Source: Micropruina sonneratiae
GTDB taxonomy: Bacteria > Actinomycetota > Actinomycetes > Propionibacteriales > Propionibacteriaceae
Assembly: GCF_025972045.1 (NCBI RefSeq)
Contig: NZ_JAPDHX010000004.1
Span: 186,001 to 250,000 of the forward strand
Length of the DNA: 64,000 nt
Reading direction: 5' to 3'
Shown: positions 10,010 through 18,710 of the stretch, piece by piece
How positions within the stretch are numbered: the stretch's first letter is position 1
Layout: each line of letters opens with the position of its first letter
Made by a program: the position numbers and the translations under genes
Notes under the pieces: model-generated
Databases searched by the model: none
The model's input: only the letters and a program-made list of their open reading frames with translations
What the model was told of the DNA's origin: nothing

Positions 10010-10922
10010 CTGCGCGGGCGGCGTCCCCGAGGGCGGGGATCAGCACGTCCAGCAGCGGGAACGAGTGCCACAGCGGGTGGCCGAAGCCTTCGACGTCCCA
10101 GGTCCGGCCGACCGGCGGGGCAGCGGCGTGGAGCTCCTCGAACGAATCCCGCGGGCACAGGTCACTGCGCTCGCCCCGGACCAGGTTGATCGCCACCGTG
10201 CCGTCCAGCGGCAGGTCGCCGGGCAGGTGCGGCTGGGCGAGTACCTGCGCAATGGCCACCAGGTCGACCGGGCCGTACCGCACCCATGGTTCACGCAGCT
10301 GGCGTCGACGCGTCCGCATCACCCAGTCGTGGCGGCGGTTGGTGGCGTAGGTGCCGGGTTGGCGCAGCACGTCGGCGACGTTGTGCAACTCCAGCTGCAG
10401 CAGGTTGCGCGACAGCAGGGCGACCGGCTCGATCATGCTGACCGAGCGCACCAGCGCCCGTCCCTGCCAGCCGGGCAGTGCGGCCACCGCCATCGAACAG
10501 CCGGTCGAGTAGCCCAGCACGTCCACGACCGCCGGCAGCCGGCGTCCCAGCGCAGACAACGCGGCCAGCTGGTACTCGACGAGCAGCAACGCCCACGCCT
10601 GGACGTCGCCGCCCAGCATCGTGCGCCGCACCCTCGCCGGCAGCGCATCACCGAACCGGCTCATCCCCGGGATCTCCACCATCAGCACATCCGCGTCGAA
10701 GGCGGCGGCGAGCAGGCGGCATTTCGCCGCCTCCCACGGACCGAGCGGCGTGTTGAAACCGGGGAAGTACACCAGCAGGCGCTCGCTCGATCCCGGGCCG
10801 ACCAGCATGGCCTCCAGCGGCGGGGCGTCCGGGCCGATCCGGACGACGAACTGCAGCACCCGGCCCAGCGGTTCGTCGATGGGGTGAGAGGAGTCCACCG
10901 ACAACCGCACCCGCTCGCGCAT
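10002..10922 (-). CDS. Alpha/beta-hydrolase fold protein
   Basis: 306 residues. The nucleophile elbow reads GYSTGCS (S139), preceded by the strand VVDVLG; an oxyanion-type segment LLVYFPGFN lies at about 49-57, and the C-terminal EGFGHPLWH supplies the likely catalytic histidine. The acid is probably the aspartate in GERSDLCP. No signal peptide. The elbow has T/C instead of the usual G around the serine (GxSxG is kept as GYSTG). Substrate unknown; converges on the preceding membrane protein gene and diverges from the DDAH-like gene. Confidence 0.7.
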   Translation of the reverse strand: MRERVRLSVDSSHPIDEPLGRVLQFVVRIGPDAPPLEAMLVGPGSSERLLVYFPGFNTPLGPWEAAKCRLLAAAFDADVLMVEIPGMSRFGDALPARVRRTMLGGDVQAWALLLVEYQLAALSALGRRLPAVVDVLGYSTGCSMAVAALPGWQGRALVRSVSMIEPVALLSRNLLQLELHNVADVLRQPGTYATNRRHDWVMRTRRRQLREPWVRYGPVDLVAIAQVLAQPHLPGDLPLDGTVAINLVRGERSDLCPRDSFEELHAAAPPVGRTWDVEGFGHPLWHSFPLLDVLIPALGDAARAVA

Positions 10923-11067
10923 GAAGCGATGCTAGTTCGTGGCCCGCGCGCCGGGGACGGTACCGGGCCGGCCGGGCGAACGCGGATCGCGCGACCGCTC
11001 GCCGGAGGTCTGTCCACGGCCGGGACCGCGGCGGGGCCGAGCCGTCACCGGCGGGCAGACTGGTGGC

Positions 11068-11838
11068 GTGTTTCAGCAGCGCGCCCTGGTCCGGCCCCCC
11101 TCGCCCCGCCTCGCCGAGGGACTGCTCACCCATCTCGAGCGGGTCCCGGTCGACGCGCAGCTTGCTACCAGGCAGTGGGCCGACTACCGCTCGGCCCTGC
11201 ACGACAACGGCTGGGAGACCCTGCTCGCACCGGCGGCCGACGAGTGCCCCGACGGCGTCTTCATCGAGGACACGATGGTGGTCTACGGAGACCTGGCCGT
11301 GATCACCCGGCCCGGGGCGGTGAGCCGCCGGCTGGAGTTGCCGGGTGCCGAGCTCGCCATCCGGACGCTGGGCTATCGGACGGCCCGGATCACCGACCCG
11401 GGCACGCTCGACGGCGGCGACGTGCTCAAGCACGACCGGACCGTCTGGGTGGGCATCGGCGGCCGGACCAACACCGCCGGCGCGGACCAGCTGGCCCGGC
11501 TACTCGCACCGCTCGGCGCCCGGGTCGTGCCCGTGACGTTGACGAAAGTGCTGCACCTGAAGTCGGCGGCCACCGCGCTACCGGACGGCACCGTGCTGGG
11601 CCACCCCGACTTCGTGGACGACCCCGCCGTTTTCCCGCATTTCCTGGCCGTGCCCGAACCCGAGGGCGCACACGTCGTCAGCCTCAACGACGGCCGGCTG
11701 CTGATCTCGGCCGCGGCCCCGCGCACCACCGAGCAACTGGCCGCGCTGGGCTACACGATGGTGCCGGTCGACATCTCCGAGTTCGAGAAGCTCGAGGGTT
11801 GCGTCACCTGCCTGTCGGTGCGGCTGCGCGGCGTCTGA
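11068..11838 (+). CDS. Dimethylarginine dimethylaminohydrolase-like protein (amidinotransferase fold)
   Basis: Start set at GTG 11068 (VFQQRALVRPP), giving 256 residues, the usual length for bacterial DDAH; the frame extends upstream to 10939, but that part is Arg/Pro/Gly-rich and lies where the divergent promoters should be. Motifs of the pentein (guanidine-modifying) superfamily are visible: PDGVFIEDTMVV, DPGTLDGGDVL, VLHLKSAATAL with the catalytic histidine, and EGCVTCLSVR with the catalytic cysteine near the C terminus. Expected reaction: hydrolysis of methylated arginine or a related guanidine to citrulline and amine. Ornithine- or arginine-specific relatives cannot be excluded. Confidence 0.85.
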   Translation: MFQQRALVRPPSPRLAEGLLTHLERVPVDAQLATRQWADYRSALHDNGWETLLAPAADECPDGVFIEDTMVVYGDLAVITRPGAVSRRLELPGAELAIRTLGYRTARITDPGTLDGGDVLKHDRTVWVGIGGRTNTAGADQLARLLAPLGARVVPVTLTKVLHLKSAATALPDGTVLGHPDFVDDPAVFPHFLAVPEPEGAHVVSLNDGRLLISAAAPRTTEQLAALGYTMVPVDISEFEKLEGCVTCLSVRLRGV

Positions 11839-11904
11839 TCCTGCCGCCAGGACGGGGAAGGACGAAGGGGTGCGCCCCGCCCCGGCGTTCGGGAACGCGC
11901 GAGG

Positions 11905-13212
11905 TCAGGCGAGCAGTCGGTGCAGGGCGGCCTCGACGGCGTCCAGCCAGGCGCCGACCCCGGTCCGCGCCTGCGGGGTGTCGGGGTAGCGGGCGCGTAG
12001 GTGCAGACCCTCGTCGTTGACGACGAACCACACCATCACGCCGTCGTCGGCGAGGATCGCCGAGACGAACTGCGCCTGGGCATCGGGCGGCAGGGCGGGC
12101 AGTCGCCGGACGTCGAGCCAGGACAACGCGAACATGCCGGGCGCCACCGGCATGCCGCCATAGGGCGCCAGGATGGGCGCCAGCGGGTACGAGCCCAGCG
12201 ACACCGCCTCGGCGACCGCCCGGGCGCAGGCCGCCGGGTCGGTGTCGGCGGATTCGATGACCGCGTTGGTGATGAACCAGCCCACGGAATCGCGCCAGCG
12301 TTCCTCGTGCCTGCTGTGCACCGGGAACACGGCCCGCAGCGGGCTGCCGGCGAGTTCGGCGGTCACCCCGGTCAGCACCGAGATCGCCAACGGCAGCAGA
12401 CGGACGCCGCGCTCGCCGGCCAACTCGGCGAGCCGATCGGTCTGGGCGGCGTCCAGCAGGTCGCGGACGTCGATGCAGGCGTCGAGGCCCGGGTGCACGT
12501 CCCCCAGCGGCAGCGGGAAGCGCGGCAGGAAACCGCCCCCGGCGTCCAGGATCTCGGCCCAGCGCCGGGTCACCCGTTCCGGCGCGGGTGGCGCGGCGGC
12601 CAGGGCGGCGCTGTGACTGGCGAAGTCGGCGACCGGCGGCAGTTCGTGGTCGACCTCGTGCCCGGCCCGCAGGTTGCCCAGCGCCGCGTACAGGTCGCGC
12701 AGCACGTTCAGGAACGACCACATGTCGACGTGGGAGTGGTCCGAACCGAGCACCACGACCGGGCGCGGGTCGTCGGCGTCCGGCTCGGGAACGATCAGCA
12801 CCAGGGCGTGCGAGGGTCGCTCGAACGGTGCGCAGGCGGCGTCGAAGATGCCGCGCAGCGCGTCGCGCGGGTCACCGCCCGGAGGCACCGGATGCTCCCG
12901 CCAACCGCCGAAGCCGAGCGTCACCTCGTTGAGCTGCAGGGCGCCGTCGGCGTCCCGGCTGAACACGCTGCGGAAGGTGCCGTGCCGGCGCAGGACGACA
13001 CGCCAGGCCGCGCCCACGGCGTCCGGCCCGGCGGCGGCGGGAAGCCGTGCGGCGATCGCCATCCATGACCCCGGGCGCTGGCCCTGCCCGACGTGCCTGC
13101 CCTGGTCGAAGGAGACCGGGAGGCGCCGTCCGGGCAGGCCGGCGGCCCACACGTCATAGCTCATCAGGCGTCCGTTGGGAAGGGCCATCCGCGCCACGTT
13201 CGTCAGCCGCAT
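11905..13212 (-). CDS. Stand-alone condensation-domain acyltransferase-like protein
   Basis: 435 residues resembling the condensation domain of peptide synthetases and the PapA-type acyltransferases. The active-site HHxxxDG motif appears as DHSHVDM (158-164): the catalytic second histidine (H159) and the aspartate (D163) are kept, while the first histidine is Asp and the last glycine is Met. GWFITNAVI (about 300) corresponds to the conserved second-half segment of the fold. No carrier protein, adenylation or polyketide gene is nearby, so it probably transfers an acyl group from a free or CoA-bound donor. Divergent from the alpha/beta-hydrolase at 13264, about 50 bases away. Confidence 0.72.
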   Translation of the reverse strand: MRLTNVARMALPNGRLMSYDVWAAGLPGRRLPVSFDQGRHVGQGQRPGSWMAIAARLPAAAGPDAVGAAWRVVLRRHGTFRSVFSRDADGALQLNEVTLGFGGWREHPVPPGGDPRDALRGIFDAACAPFERPSHALVLIVPEPDADDPRPVVVLGSDHSHVDMWSFLNVLRDLYAALGNLRAGHEVDHELPPVADFASHSAALAAAPPAPERVTRRWAEILDAGGGFLPRFPLPLGDVHPGLDACIDVRDLLDAAQTDRLAELAGERGVRLLPLAISVLTGVTAELAGSPLRAVFPVHSRHEERWRDSVGWFITNAVIESADTDPAACARAVAEAVSLGSYPLAPILAPYGGMPVAPGMFALSWLDVRRLPALPPDAQAQFVSAILADDGVMVWFVVNDEGLHLRARYPDTPQARTGVGAWLDAVEAALHRLLA

Positions 13213-13263
13213 GGGGCCTTAATCTAGGGGTCCGAGGCAACCGAACTGTTACGGAGGTGCTAC

Positions 13264-14082
13264 GTGCACCGGGCGACGCTCACCGACGCGGAACTGGCCT
13301 ATGACATCACCGGCAAGCGGGGGCCGTTGGTGGTGCAGTTGCACGGACTGACCTCGAGCCGGAAGCGCGACGCCCAGATCGGCCTCGACCTGGGGCGGGC
13401 GCTGCGCGACCACCGCATTCTGCGCTACGACGCCCGCGGGCACGGTTCGTCGACCGGGAGTCCCGAAGCGGCGAGCTACACCTGGCCCCGGCTGGCCGGC
13501 GACCTGCTGGCGTTGCTCGACCAGCTCGCCCCCGGTGAGCCGGTGCACGGGGTGGGCACCTCGATGGGGTCGGCGACGCTGCTGCACGCGGCGCTGCGGG
13601 CGCCGGACCGGTTCGCCAGCCTGACCCTGGTCGTGCCGCCCACCGCCTGGGAGACCCGCAAGGCGCAGGCTCAGCGGTATCTGGCCAACGCCGACGTGGT
13701 CGAGGCGCACGGCATCGAGGCGTTCGTCGAGCTGGGCGCCACCGTCCCCGACCCTCCCGCGCTGGCCGGCGCACCGCAGTCGCTGCCGAGTGTCGAGGAG
13801 TCGCTGCTGCCGAGCGTGATGCGCGGCGCGGCGACGTCGAACCTGCCGCCGCTGCAGGAGGTCGCGGAGCTGGCCGTGCCGACCCTGATCCTGGGCTGGG
13901 CCGACGACCCGTCACACCCCGTCCGGACCGCGGAACTGTTGCACGCCGCCATCGCCAACAGCCGGCGGGTGGTGGCGCGCACCCCCTACGGGATCATGGC
14001 CTGGCCGGCCCTGTTCGCCGACCACGTCACCGCGGCCGACGAGCAGCGGCGGGCCAGGCTGGACGACGCCCTGGCCAGCTGA
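13264..14082 (+). CDS. Alpha/beta-hydrolase
   Basis: 272 residues starting at GTG 13264, with CGGAGGTG as ribosome site. Classic fold: HGLTSSRK oxyanion loop (about residue 27-34), ILRYDARGHGSS, nucleophile elbow GTSMGS (about 100), LILGWADDPSHPV carrying the acid and possibly a helper histidine, and a late ADHV histidine. Closest in style to 3-oxoadipate enol-lactonase and similar esterases; no catabolic genes are adjacent, so the substrate is unknown. Confidence 0.82.
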   Translation: MHRATLTDAELAYDITGKRGPLVVQLHGLTSSRKRDAQIGLDLGRALRDHRILRYDARGHGSSTGSPEAASYTWPRLAGDLLALLDQLAPGEPVHGVGTSMGSATLLHAALRAPDRFASLTLVVPPTAWETRKAQAQRYLANADVVEAHGIEAFVELGATVPDPPALAGAPQSLPSVEESLLPSVMRGAATSNLPPLQEVAELAVPTLILGWADDPSHPVRTAELLHAAIANSRRVVARTPYGIMAWPALFADHVTAADEQRRARLDDALAS

Positions 14083-14099
14083 GGCGCCGGCGTCCAGAG

Positions 14100-14381
14100 T
14101 CAGGTGTGGGACGCCCACAGCCGGCCGGCCCGGTCCGCGGCGGCGGCGATCAGGGCGGCCAGTTCCGGGCGGTCCGGCACCCGGAACGACGTGTAGCCTC
14201 CCCGGCCGCCCGCCGTGGGGCGTCCGTAGGCCTTGGCGGCGAGCCCGCCGTCGGGCAGCAGCCGCACGTTCAGCGTGGTCAGCACGAACTCGACACCGCG
14301 TCGGGTGTCGGTCCACTGCAACTCGTCGGGGATCAGCACGTTGAGGGCCAGCGCGGTGACATCGGGGGCGGCGGGGTCCAT
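14100..14381 (-). CDS. Small conserved-type hypothetical protein
   Basis: 93 residues; not recognised. It has a balanced, folded-protein composition with alternating hydrophobic positions (ALALNVLIPDELQW, VEFVLTTLNVRLLP) unlike the Arg/Pro-rich antisense frames in this GC-rich DNA, which supports it as real. No signal peptide, helix or known motif. Convergent with the hydrolase at 13264 and divergent from the HAD phosphatase at 14459. Confidence 0.55.
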   Translation of the reverse strand: MDPAAPDVTALALNVLIPDELQWTDTRRGVEFVLTTLNVRLLPDGGLAAKAYGRPTAGGRGGYTSFRVPDRPELAALIAAAADRAGRLWASHT

Positions 14382-14458
14382 GGCACCAGCGTGCCGGGGC
14401 CGGGGCGAAACCGGAACAGTCCACGCCCCTCACGTCGTCGTACCTCCACAATGGCCCC

Positions 14459-15115
14459 ATGACGCAGGCCGTGATCTTCGACATGGACGGGACCCTCACC
14501 GACACCGAAGCGTTGTGGGACGAGGTCCGCCGCGAACTGGCCGCAGCCGACGGCGTGGAGTGGACGGACGACGCCACGGCCGCGGTCATGGGGATGAGCA
14601 CGAAGGAGTGGTCGGCCTACATGGCAAGCCATGGTGTCGGGGCCACCCCCGAACAGGCCGCGGAACGCACCATCGGCGCCCTGCTGGAGCGGTACCGCCA
14701 CGACCTGCCTGCCCTGCCCGGCGCAGCGGACGCCGTTCGGCGGATGGCGGCCCGGTGGCCGCTGGGTGTCGCCTCCTCCTCACCGCGGGTGCTGATCGAA
14801 CGCGGGCTGGAATCGCTCGGCGTCCGGGAGTTGATCACCGCGGTGCGCTCGACCGAGGAGGGCCCGGCACGCGGCAAGCCCGCCCCCGACGCCTACCTAT
14901 GGGTCGCCGAGCAGCTGGGCGCGGAACCCGCACGCACGGTGGTCGTGGAGGATTCGGGCACCGGCATCCTCGCCGGGTTGAACGCCGGCATGGCCGTGGT
15001 GGCGGTCCCGCCGCACTTCCACCCGCCGTCGCAGAAGATTCTCGACCGTGCCGCCGTCGTCCTGACGGGTCTGGACGAACTCACCGTCGACCTGGTCGAC
15101 GGACTGGCCGGTTGA
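14459..15115 (+). CDS. HAD-superfamily phosphatase (beta-phosphoglucomutase-like)
   Basis: 218 residues. Motif I DMDGTLTDTE (D9 nucleophile, D11), a helical cap typical of subfamily IA, motif II GVASSSPRV, motif III lysine in ARGKPAPDAY and motif IV VVVEDSGTGI. The order and the DMDGT(L)xDTE signature fit the beta-phosphoglucomutase/phosphoglycolate phosphatase group. Substrate not determined. A second, differently built HAD gene follows 68 bases downstream on the same strand. Confidence 0.9.
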   Translation: MTQAVIFDMDGTLTDTEALWDEVRRELAAADGVEWTDDATAAVMGMSTKEWSAYMASHGVGATPEQAAERTIGALLERYRHDLPALPGAADAVRRMAARWPLGVASSSPRVLIERGLESLGVRELITAVRSTEEGPARGKPAPDAYLWVAEQLGAEPARTVVVEDSGTGILAGLNAGMAVVAVPPHFHPPSQKILDRAAVVLTGLDELTVDLVDGLAG

Positions 15116-15183
15116 GCGGGCCGGCTGCCTCACGCACCGGTCACCAGCCCGCGCCGCTGCCCGCGAAGGTTAGGCTGACAAGC

Positions 15184-15837
15184 ATGATCACCGCGTTCTG
15201 GGACATCGACGGCACCCTGGTGGAGAGCCCCAAGGCACGGGCCGACCTGTTCGGCGAGGCCGTCGAGGCGTTGGGCGTGGCCGCCGTCATCCCGGCCGGC
15301 CCGCGCGACGGCTTCACCGATCGACGGCTGGCCGAGGTGCATCTGGAGGCGGCCGGGCTGGCCACGGACCGGGTCGAGGAATACCTCGGCGTCCTGGATT
15401 CCCTGTCCGCGGAGTTCTATGGCCACACCCCGCGTGAGGCCGTGCCGGGCGCGCGCGAGGCGCTGCAACTGACCAGGGACCACGGCTGGCGCAACGGCCT
15501 GCTGACCGGCAACACCCCGCTGCGGGCGCGGACGAAGCTGAGCACCTCCGGGTTCGACCTGGACGCCATCGACTGGGATTGCTTCGCCTCGGGAGCCTTC
15601 GTCAGCGACCGGGCCGAGTTGGGCAGGCAGGCCCGCCGGCTGGCCGGCGACGGTCCGCTGGTCGTGTTCGGCGACACCGTGCAGGACGCCCTGGCGGCCG
15701 AGGCGGCCGAGGCCGAGTTCGTCGCCGTGAACACCGAACCCGAACTGCTCGAGGCGATCGCGGACCGGGCCGTGCTTGCGGTCTCGTCGTTGGCCGACCC
15801 CGCGTTCGCCGCCTTCGTCCGTGATCATCGGGGCTGA
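15184..15837 (+). CDS. HAD-superfamily hydrolase
   Basis: 217 residues from the ATG at 15184; the frame is open far upstream but crosses the preceding gene. Motif I FWDIDGTLVESP, motif II LLTGNTP, motif III segment SGAFVSDRAELGR and motif IV VVFGDTVQDALAA. The GN following the threonine of motif II and GDTxxD in motif IV fit subfamily IA phosphatases related to phosphoglycolate phosphatase. Not obviously a duplicate of the HAD gene just upstream; similarity is limited to the motifs. Confidence 0.87.
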   Translation: MITAFWDIDGTLVESPKARADLFGEAVEALGVAAVIPAGPRDGFTDRRLAEVHLEAAGLATDRVEEYLGVLDSLSAEFYGHTPREAVPGAREALQLTRDHGWRNGLLTGNTPLRARTKLSTSGFDLDAIDWDCFASGAFVSDRAELGRQARRLAGDGPLVVFGDTVQDALAAEAAEAEFVAVNTEPELLEAIADRAVLAVSSLADPAFAAFVRDHRG

Positions 15838-15923
15838 CGCTGGCGGGCCGACCCGTTAGGGTCGGAGCGTGGGCGCCGGGTGCCGGTAGGAGGACCGACC
15901 CGCCGCCACGTCGAGGAGGGCGA

Positions 15924-16877
15924 ATGCTGAAGTCGCTGCTGCTGGGAATGTCCCGCACGCCCGCGGTGAAGAAGGCGGTCGTCGCCTTTCCGCTGACCCG
16001 CCGCGTCGTCCAGCGCTTCGTGGCGGGCGAGACCGTCGAGGACTGCCTGCGCACCACCCGCGGCCTGCTCGCCAACGGACTGCTCGGCACCATCGACTTC
16101 CTGGGCGAGGACACCACCACCGCGGCCCAGGCGGACCGGGTCACCGACACCTACGTCGAACTGCTCCGCCGCCTCAGCGACGAGGGTATCGCCGGTCGGG
16201 TCGAGGTCTCGATCAAGCTGTCCGCACTGGGCTCGCAGCTCAAGGGCGGCTACGAACTGGCCCTGGACAACGCCCGGGTGATCTGTGCGGCGGCAGAACG
16301 GGCCGGTACCACCGTCACCGTCGACATGGAGGACCACACCTCGACCGACGCGACCCTGCGCACGGTGACCGCACTGCGCGAGCAGTACCCCTGGGTGGGC
16401 GCCGTCCTGCAGTCGATGCTGTACCGCACCAGCACCGACTGCCAGCGGCAGACCGGGCCGGGCGATCGCGTCCGGCTGTGCAAGGGCGCCTACGCCGAAC
16501 CCGCCGACGTCGCGCACAAGGCGAAGCCCGCCGTCGACCGCAACTACAAGCGCTGCGCGACGATCCTGCTCGAGGGCGAGGGGCGTCCGATGTTCGCCAC
16601 CCACCACGACGAGATGATCAGTCACGCCATCTCGGAGGCGCAGCGCAACGATCGTGCCGACGACTCGTTCGAGTTGCAGATGCTGCTCGGTATCCGTTCC
16701 GACGAGCAGCGCCGGCTCGCCGCGAAGGGGTACTCGGTGCGCGTCTATGTGCCGTTCGGCACCGACTGGTACGCCTACTTCATGCGCCGCCTGGCCGAAC
16801 GCCCCGCGAACGTGGTGTTCCTGATCCGCGCCCTGTTCGAACGGCCCGCCAGGGAGCGGGCGGCGTCCGGCTTCTAG
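15924..16877 (+). CDS. Proline dehydrogenase (monofunctional)
   Basis: 317 residues, ATG preceded by GAGGAGGGCGA. TIM-barrel FAD enzyme: VSIKLSALG, VTVDMEDHT, VGAVLQSMLYRT, RLCKGAYAEP and the C-terminal helix with YAYFMRRLAERP, in the order typical of bacterial PutB-like monofunctional enzymes. Oxidises proline to pyrroline-5-carboxylate and passes electrons to quinone. The partner P5C dehydrogenase is not adjacent. Confidence 0.93.
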   Translation: MLKSLLLGMSRTPAVKKAVVAFPLTRRVVQRFVAGETVEDCLRTTRGLLANGLLGTIDFLGEDTTTAAQADRVTDTYVELLRRLSDEGIAGRVEVSIKLSALGSQLKGGYELALDNARVICAAAERAGTTVTVDMEDHTSTDATLRTVTALREQYPWVGAVLQSMLYRTSTDCQRQTGPGDRVRLCKGAYAEPADVAHKAKPAVDRNYKRCATILLEGEGRPMFATHHDEMISHAISEAQRNDRADDSFELQMLLGIRSDEQRRLAAKGYSVRVYVPFGTDWYAYFMRRLAERPANVVFLIRALFERPARERAASGF

Positions 16878-16887
16878 ACGGACGCCC

Positions 16888-18048
16888 TCAGCCCGCGGCG
16901 TCCAACGCCCGGCCGAGGTCGGCCAGCAAATCCTCGGCCTGTTCGATGCCGACGCTCAGCCGCACCATGCCCGGCGTGATCCCGGCGTCCGCCTGCACCT
17001 CCGAAGGCATGGACGCGTGGGTCATCGTCGCCGGATGGGACACCAGCGACTCGGTGCCCCCCAGCGACTCGGCGGGACAGAACAGCGTGAGCGACTCCAT
17101 GAACCGGCGCGCCGCCCCCTCGCCGTCGCGCAGTTCGAAACTGACGACGCCGCCGAACAGTCGCTGCTGGACCGAGGCCAGCGCGTGACCTGCGTGCCCG
17201 GGCAGGCTCGGATGGTGCACCACGGCGACAGCCGGGTGACGGCCGAGCAGGTCGACCACGGCGGCACCGTTGCTCTCGTGGATCGCCATCCGGGCGTGCA
17301 GCGTCCGCAAACCGCGGGTCACCAGGTAGGAGTCGAAGGCGCCGCCGGTGACACCGAGACAGTTGGCCCACCAGGCCAGCTCCTCGGCCGACGCCGCGGT
17401 GCTGCTGACGACCGCACCGGCCACCACGTCACTGTGGCCGGCGAGGTACTTGGTCGCCGAGTGCACCACGAGATCGGCGCCGAGGTCGAGCGGACGCTGG
17501 CCCAACGGGGTGCAGAAGGTGTTGTCGGCCACGACCGTGGCCCCCACCTCGTGGCCCAGCCGGGACACGGCGGCCAGGTCGCTGATCCGCAGGAGCGGGT
17601 TCGACGGCGTCTCCACCCACAACACGGCCGGACGCCGCTGCCGGATCGTACGCTCGGCCACCTCGGGGTCGCTCAGGTCGGCGAGCACAAGCTCGAAGGC
17701 GCCCTTGCGGGCCAGCGCGTCGAACAGCCGCCAGGTGCCGCCGTAGGCGTCGTGCGGCGCGACCAGGACGTCCCCGGGCTGCAGCAGCGCGTTGACGACG
17801 GTGGTGATCGCCCCCATTCCGCTGGCGGTGACGACGGCCCCGGCACCCCCCTCGAGACCGGTGATGGCCTGCTCGAGCGCGCTGCGGGTCGGGTTGCCGC
17901 GCCTGGCGTAGTCGAACGGACGCGGGACGCCGAACTCGGCGAAGGTGTAGGTGGTGCTGAGGTAGACCGGCGGGACGACGGCGCCGTGCGTGCGGTCGGT
18001 GTCGATGCCGGCCCGCACCGCACGGGTGATCGGTGACGGCTCGGTCAT
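16888..18048 (-). CDS. metB: Cystathionine gamma-synthase / gamma-lyase family PLP enzyme
   Basis: 386 residues from the ATG at 18048, preceded on the coding strand by CAGGAGGGGACG. Cys/Met-metabolism PLP signature with the cofactor lysine in VVHSATKYLAGHSDVV, upstream SGMGAI and VAPHDAYGGTWRLF, and C-terminal SLGGTESLVSHPATMTHA. Gamma-synthase joins O-acylhomoserine and cysteine; gamma-lyase and O-acetylhomoserine sulfhydrylase are close relatives and sequence alone does not separate them fully. Its frame is open to 18564 but that part is antisense to the CBS gene. A large inverted repeat lies 33 bases upstream. Confidence 0.88.
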   Translation of the reverse strand: MTEPSPITRAVRAGIDTDRTHGAVVPPVYLSTTYTFAEFGVPRPFDYARRGNPTRSALEQAITGLEGGAGAVVTASGMGAITTVVNALLQPGDVLVAPHDAYGGTWRLFDALARKGAFELVLADLSDPEVAERTIRQRRPAVLWVETPSNPLLRISDLAAVSRLGHEVGATVVADNTFCTPLGQRPLDLGADLVVHSATKYLAGHSDVVAGAVVSSTAASAEELAWWANCLGVTGGAFDSYLVTRGLRTLHARMAIHESNGAAVVDLLGRHPAVAVVHHPSLPGHAGHALASVQQRLFGGVVSFELRDGEGAARRFMESLTLFCPAESLGGTESLVSHPATMTHASMPSEVQADAGITPGMVRLSVGIEQAEDLLADLGRALDAAG

Positions 18049-18080
18049 CGTCCCCTCCTGTTCGTCGCCGCCCACCCCTC

Positions 18081-18142
18081 GCGCTCGCCTAACTACCGAG
18101 CGCTCGCGAAGCTTGGCGAGCGCTCGGTAGTCAGGCGAGCGC
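18081..18142. promoter_or_regulatory. Large near-perfect inverted repeat between metB and the CBS gene
   Basis: Arms of 27 bases (18081-18107 and 18116-18142) with one mismatch, separated by the 8-base spacer GAAGCTTG. Each arm itself contains the perfect palindrome CGAGCGCTCG (18097-18106 and 18117-18126). It lies between divergently transcribed genes, so it is not a terminator; a double operator for a dimeric repressor, or a small palindromic element, are the two natural readings. Confidence 0.75.
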
Positions 18143-18280
18143 GTGGGTTCCGGCGGGCTGGCCCGACAATAGCCCGCGCGCTCGTGCGGCCCGCGGCCGG
18201 CGTCCAGCACGTGGGAGCGGAACTTCCGGGACTTGCGCGTATCGCTTTCCTGCCCCTGCCCCAGCGGGTACCTTCCCGAT

Positions 18281-18709
18281 ATGAGGATCGAAGACATCAT
18301 CCGAGGCAAGGGCGCCGGGGTCGTCACGGTCGAACCTGGTGCGTCGGTCGAGCAGCTGGTCGGGCTGCTGGGTGAGCACCGCATCGGCGCTGTCGTGGTC
18401 AGCACCGACGGCGTCCACATCGAGGGCATCGTCAGCGAGCGAGACGTGGTGCGCGAGCTCGGCAAGCAGGGCGCGGAGGTGCTGCAGCGCACCGTCGGCG
18501 ACATCATGACCGCCAACGTGCACACCTGTGGGCTCGAGGACACCCTCGAGGAGACGGCGCACACGATGACCTACCAACGCTTCCGGCACCTGCCGGTGGT
18601 CGTCGATGGTGAGTTGCGCGGCGTGATCTCCATCGGCGACGTGGTGAAGCACCGCATCGACCAGCTGATGGACGAACGCAACCACCTGCTCGGCTATCTG
18701 CACGCCTGA
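18281..18709 (+). CDS. CBS-domain pair protein
   Basis: 142 residues from ATG 18281; an earlier in-frame GTG/ATG has no better ribosome site. Two tandem CBS domains make up the whole protein (about 1-65 and 70-135; RIGAVVVSTDGVHIEGIVSE and FRHLPVVVDGELRGVISIGD are the core strands). Such stand-alone Bateman modules bind adenine nucleotides and act as regulatory partners. The next gene starts one base after its stop, so the two form an operon with the YbaK-like deacylase. Confidence 0.92.
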   Translation: MRIEDIIRGKGAGVVTVEPGASVEQLVGLLGEHRIGAVVVSTDGVHIEGIVSERDVVRELGKQGAEVLQRTVGDIMTANVHTCGLEDTLEETAHTMTYQRFRHLPVVVDGELRGVISIGDVVKHRIDQLMDERNHLLGYLHA

Positions 18710-18710
18710 G

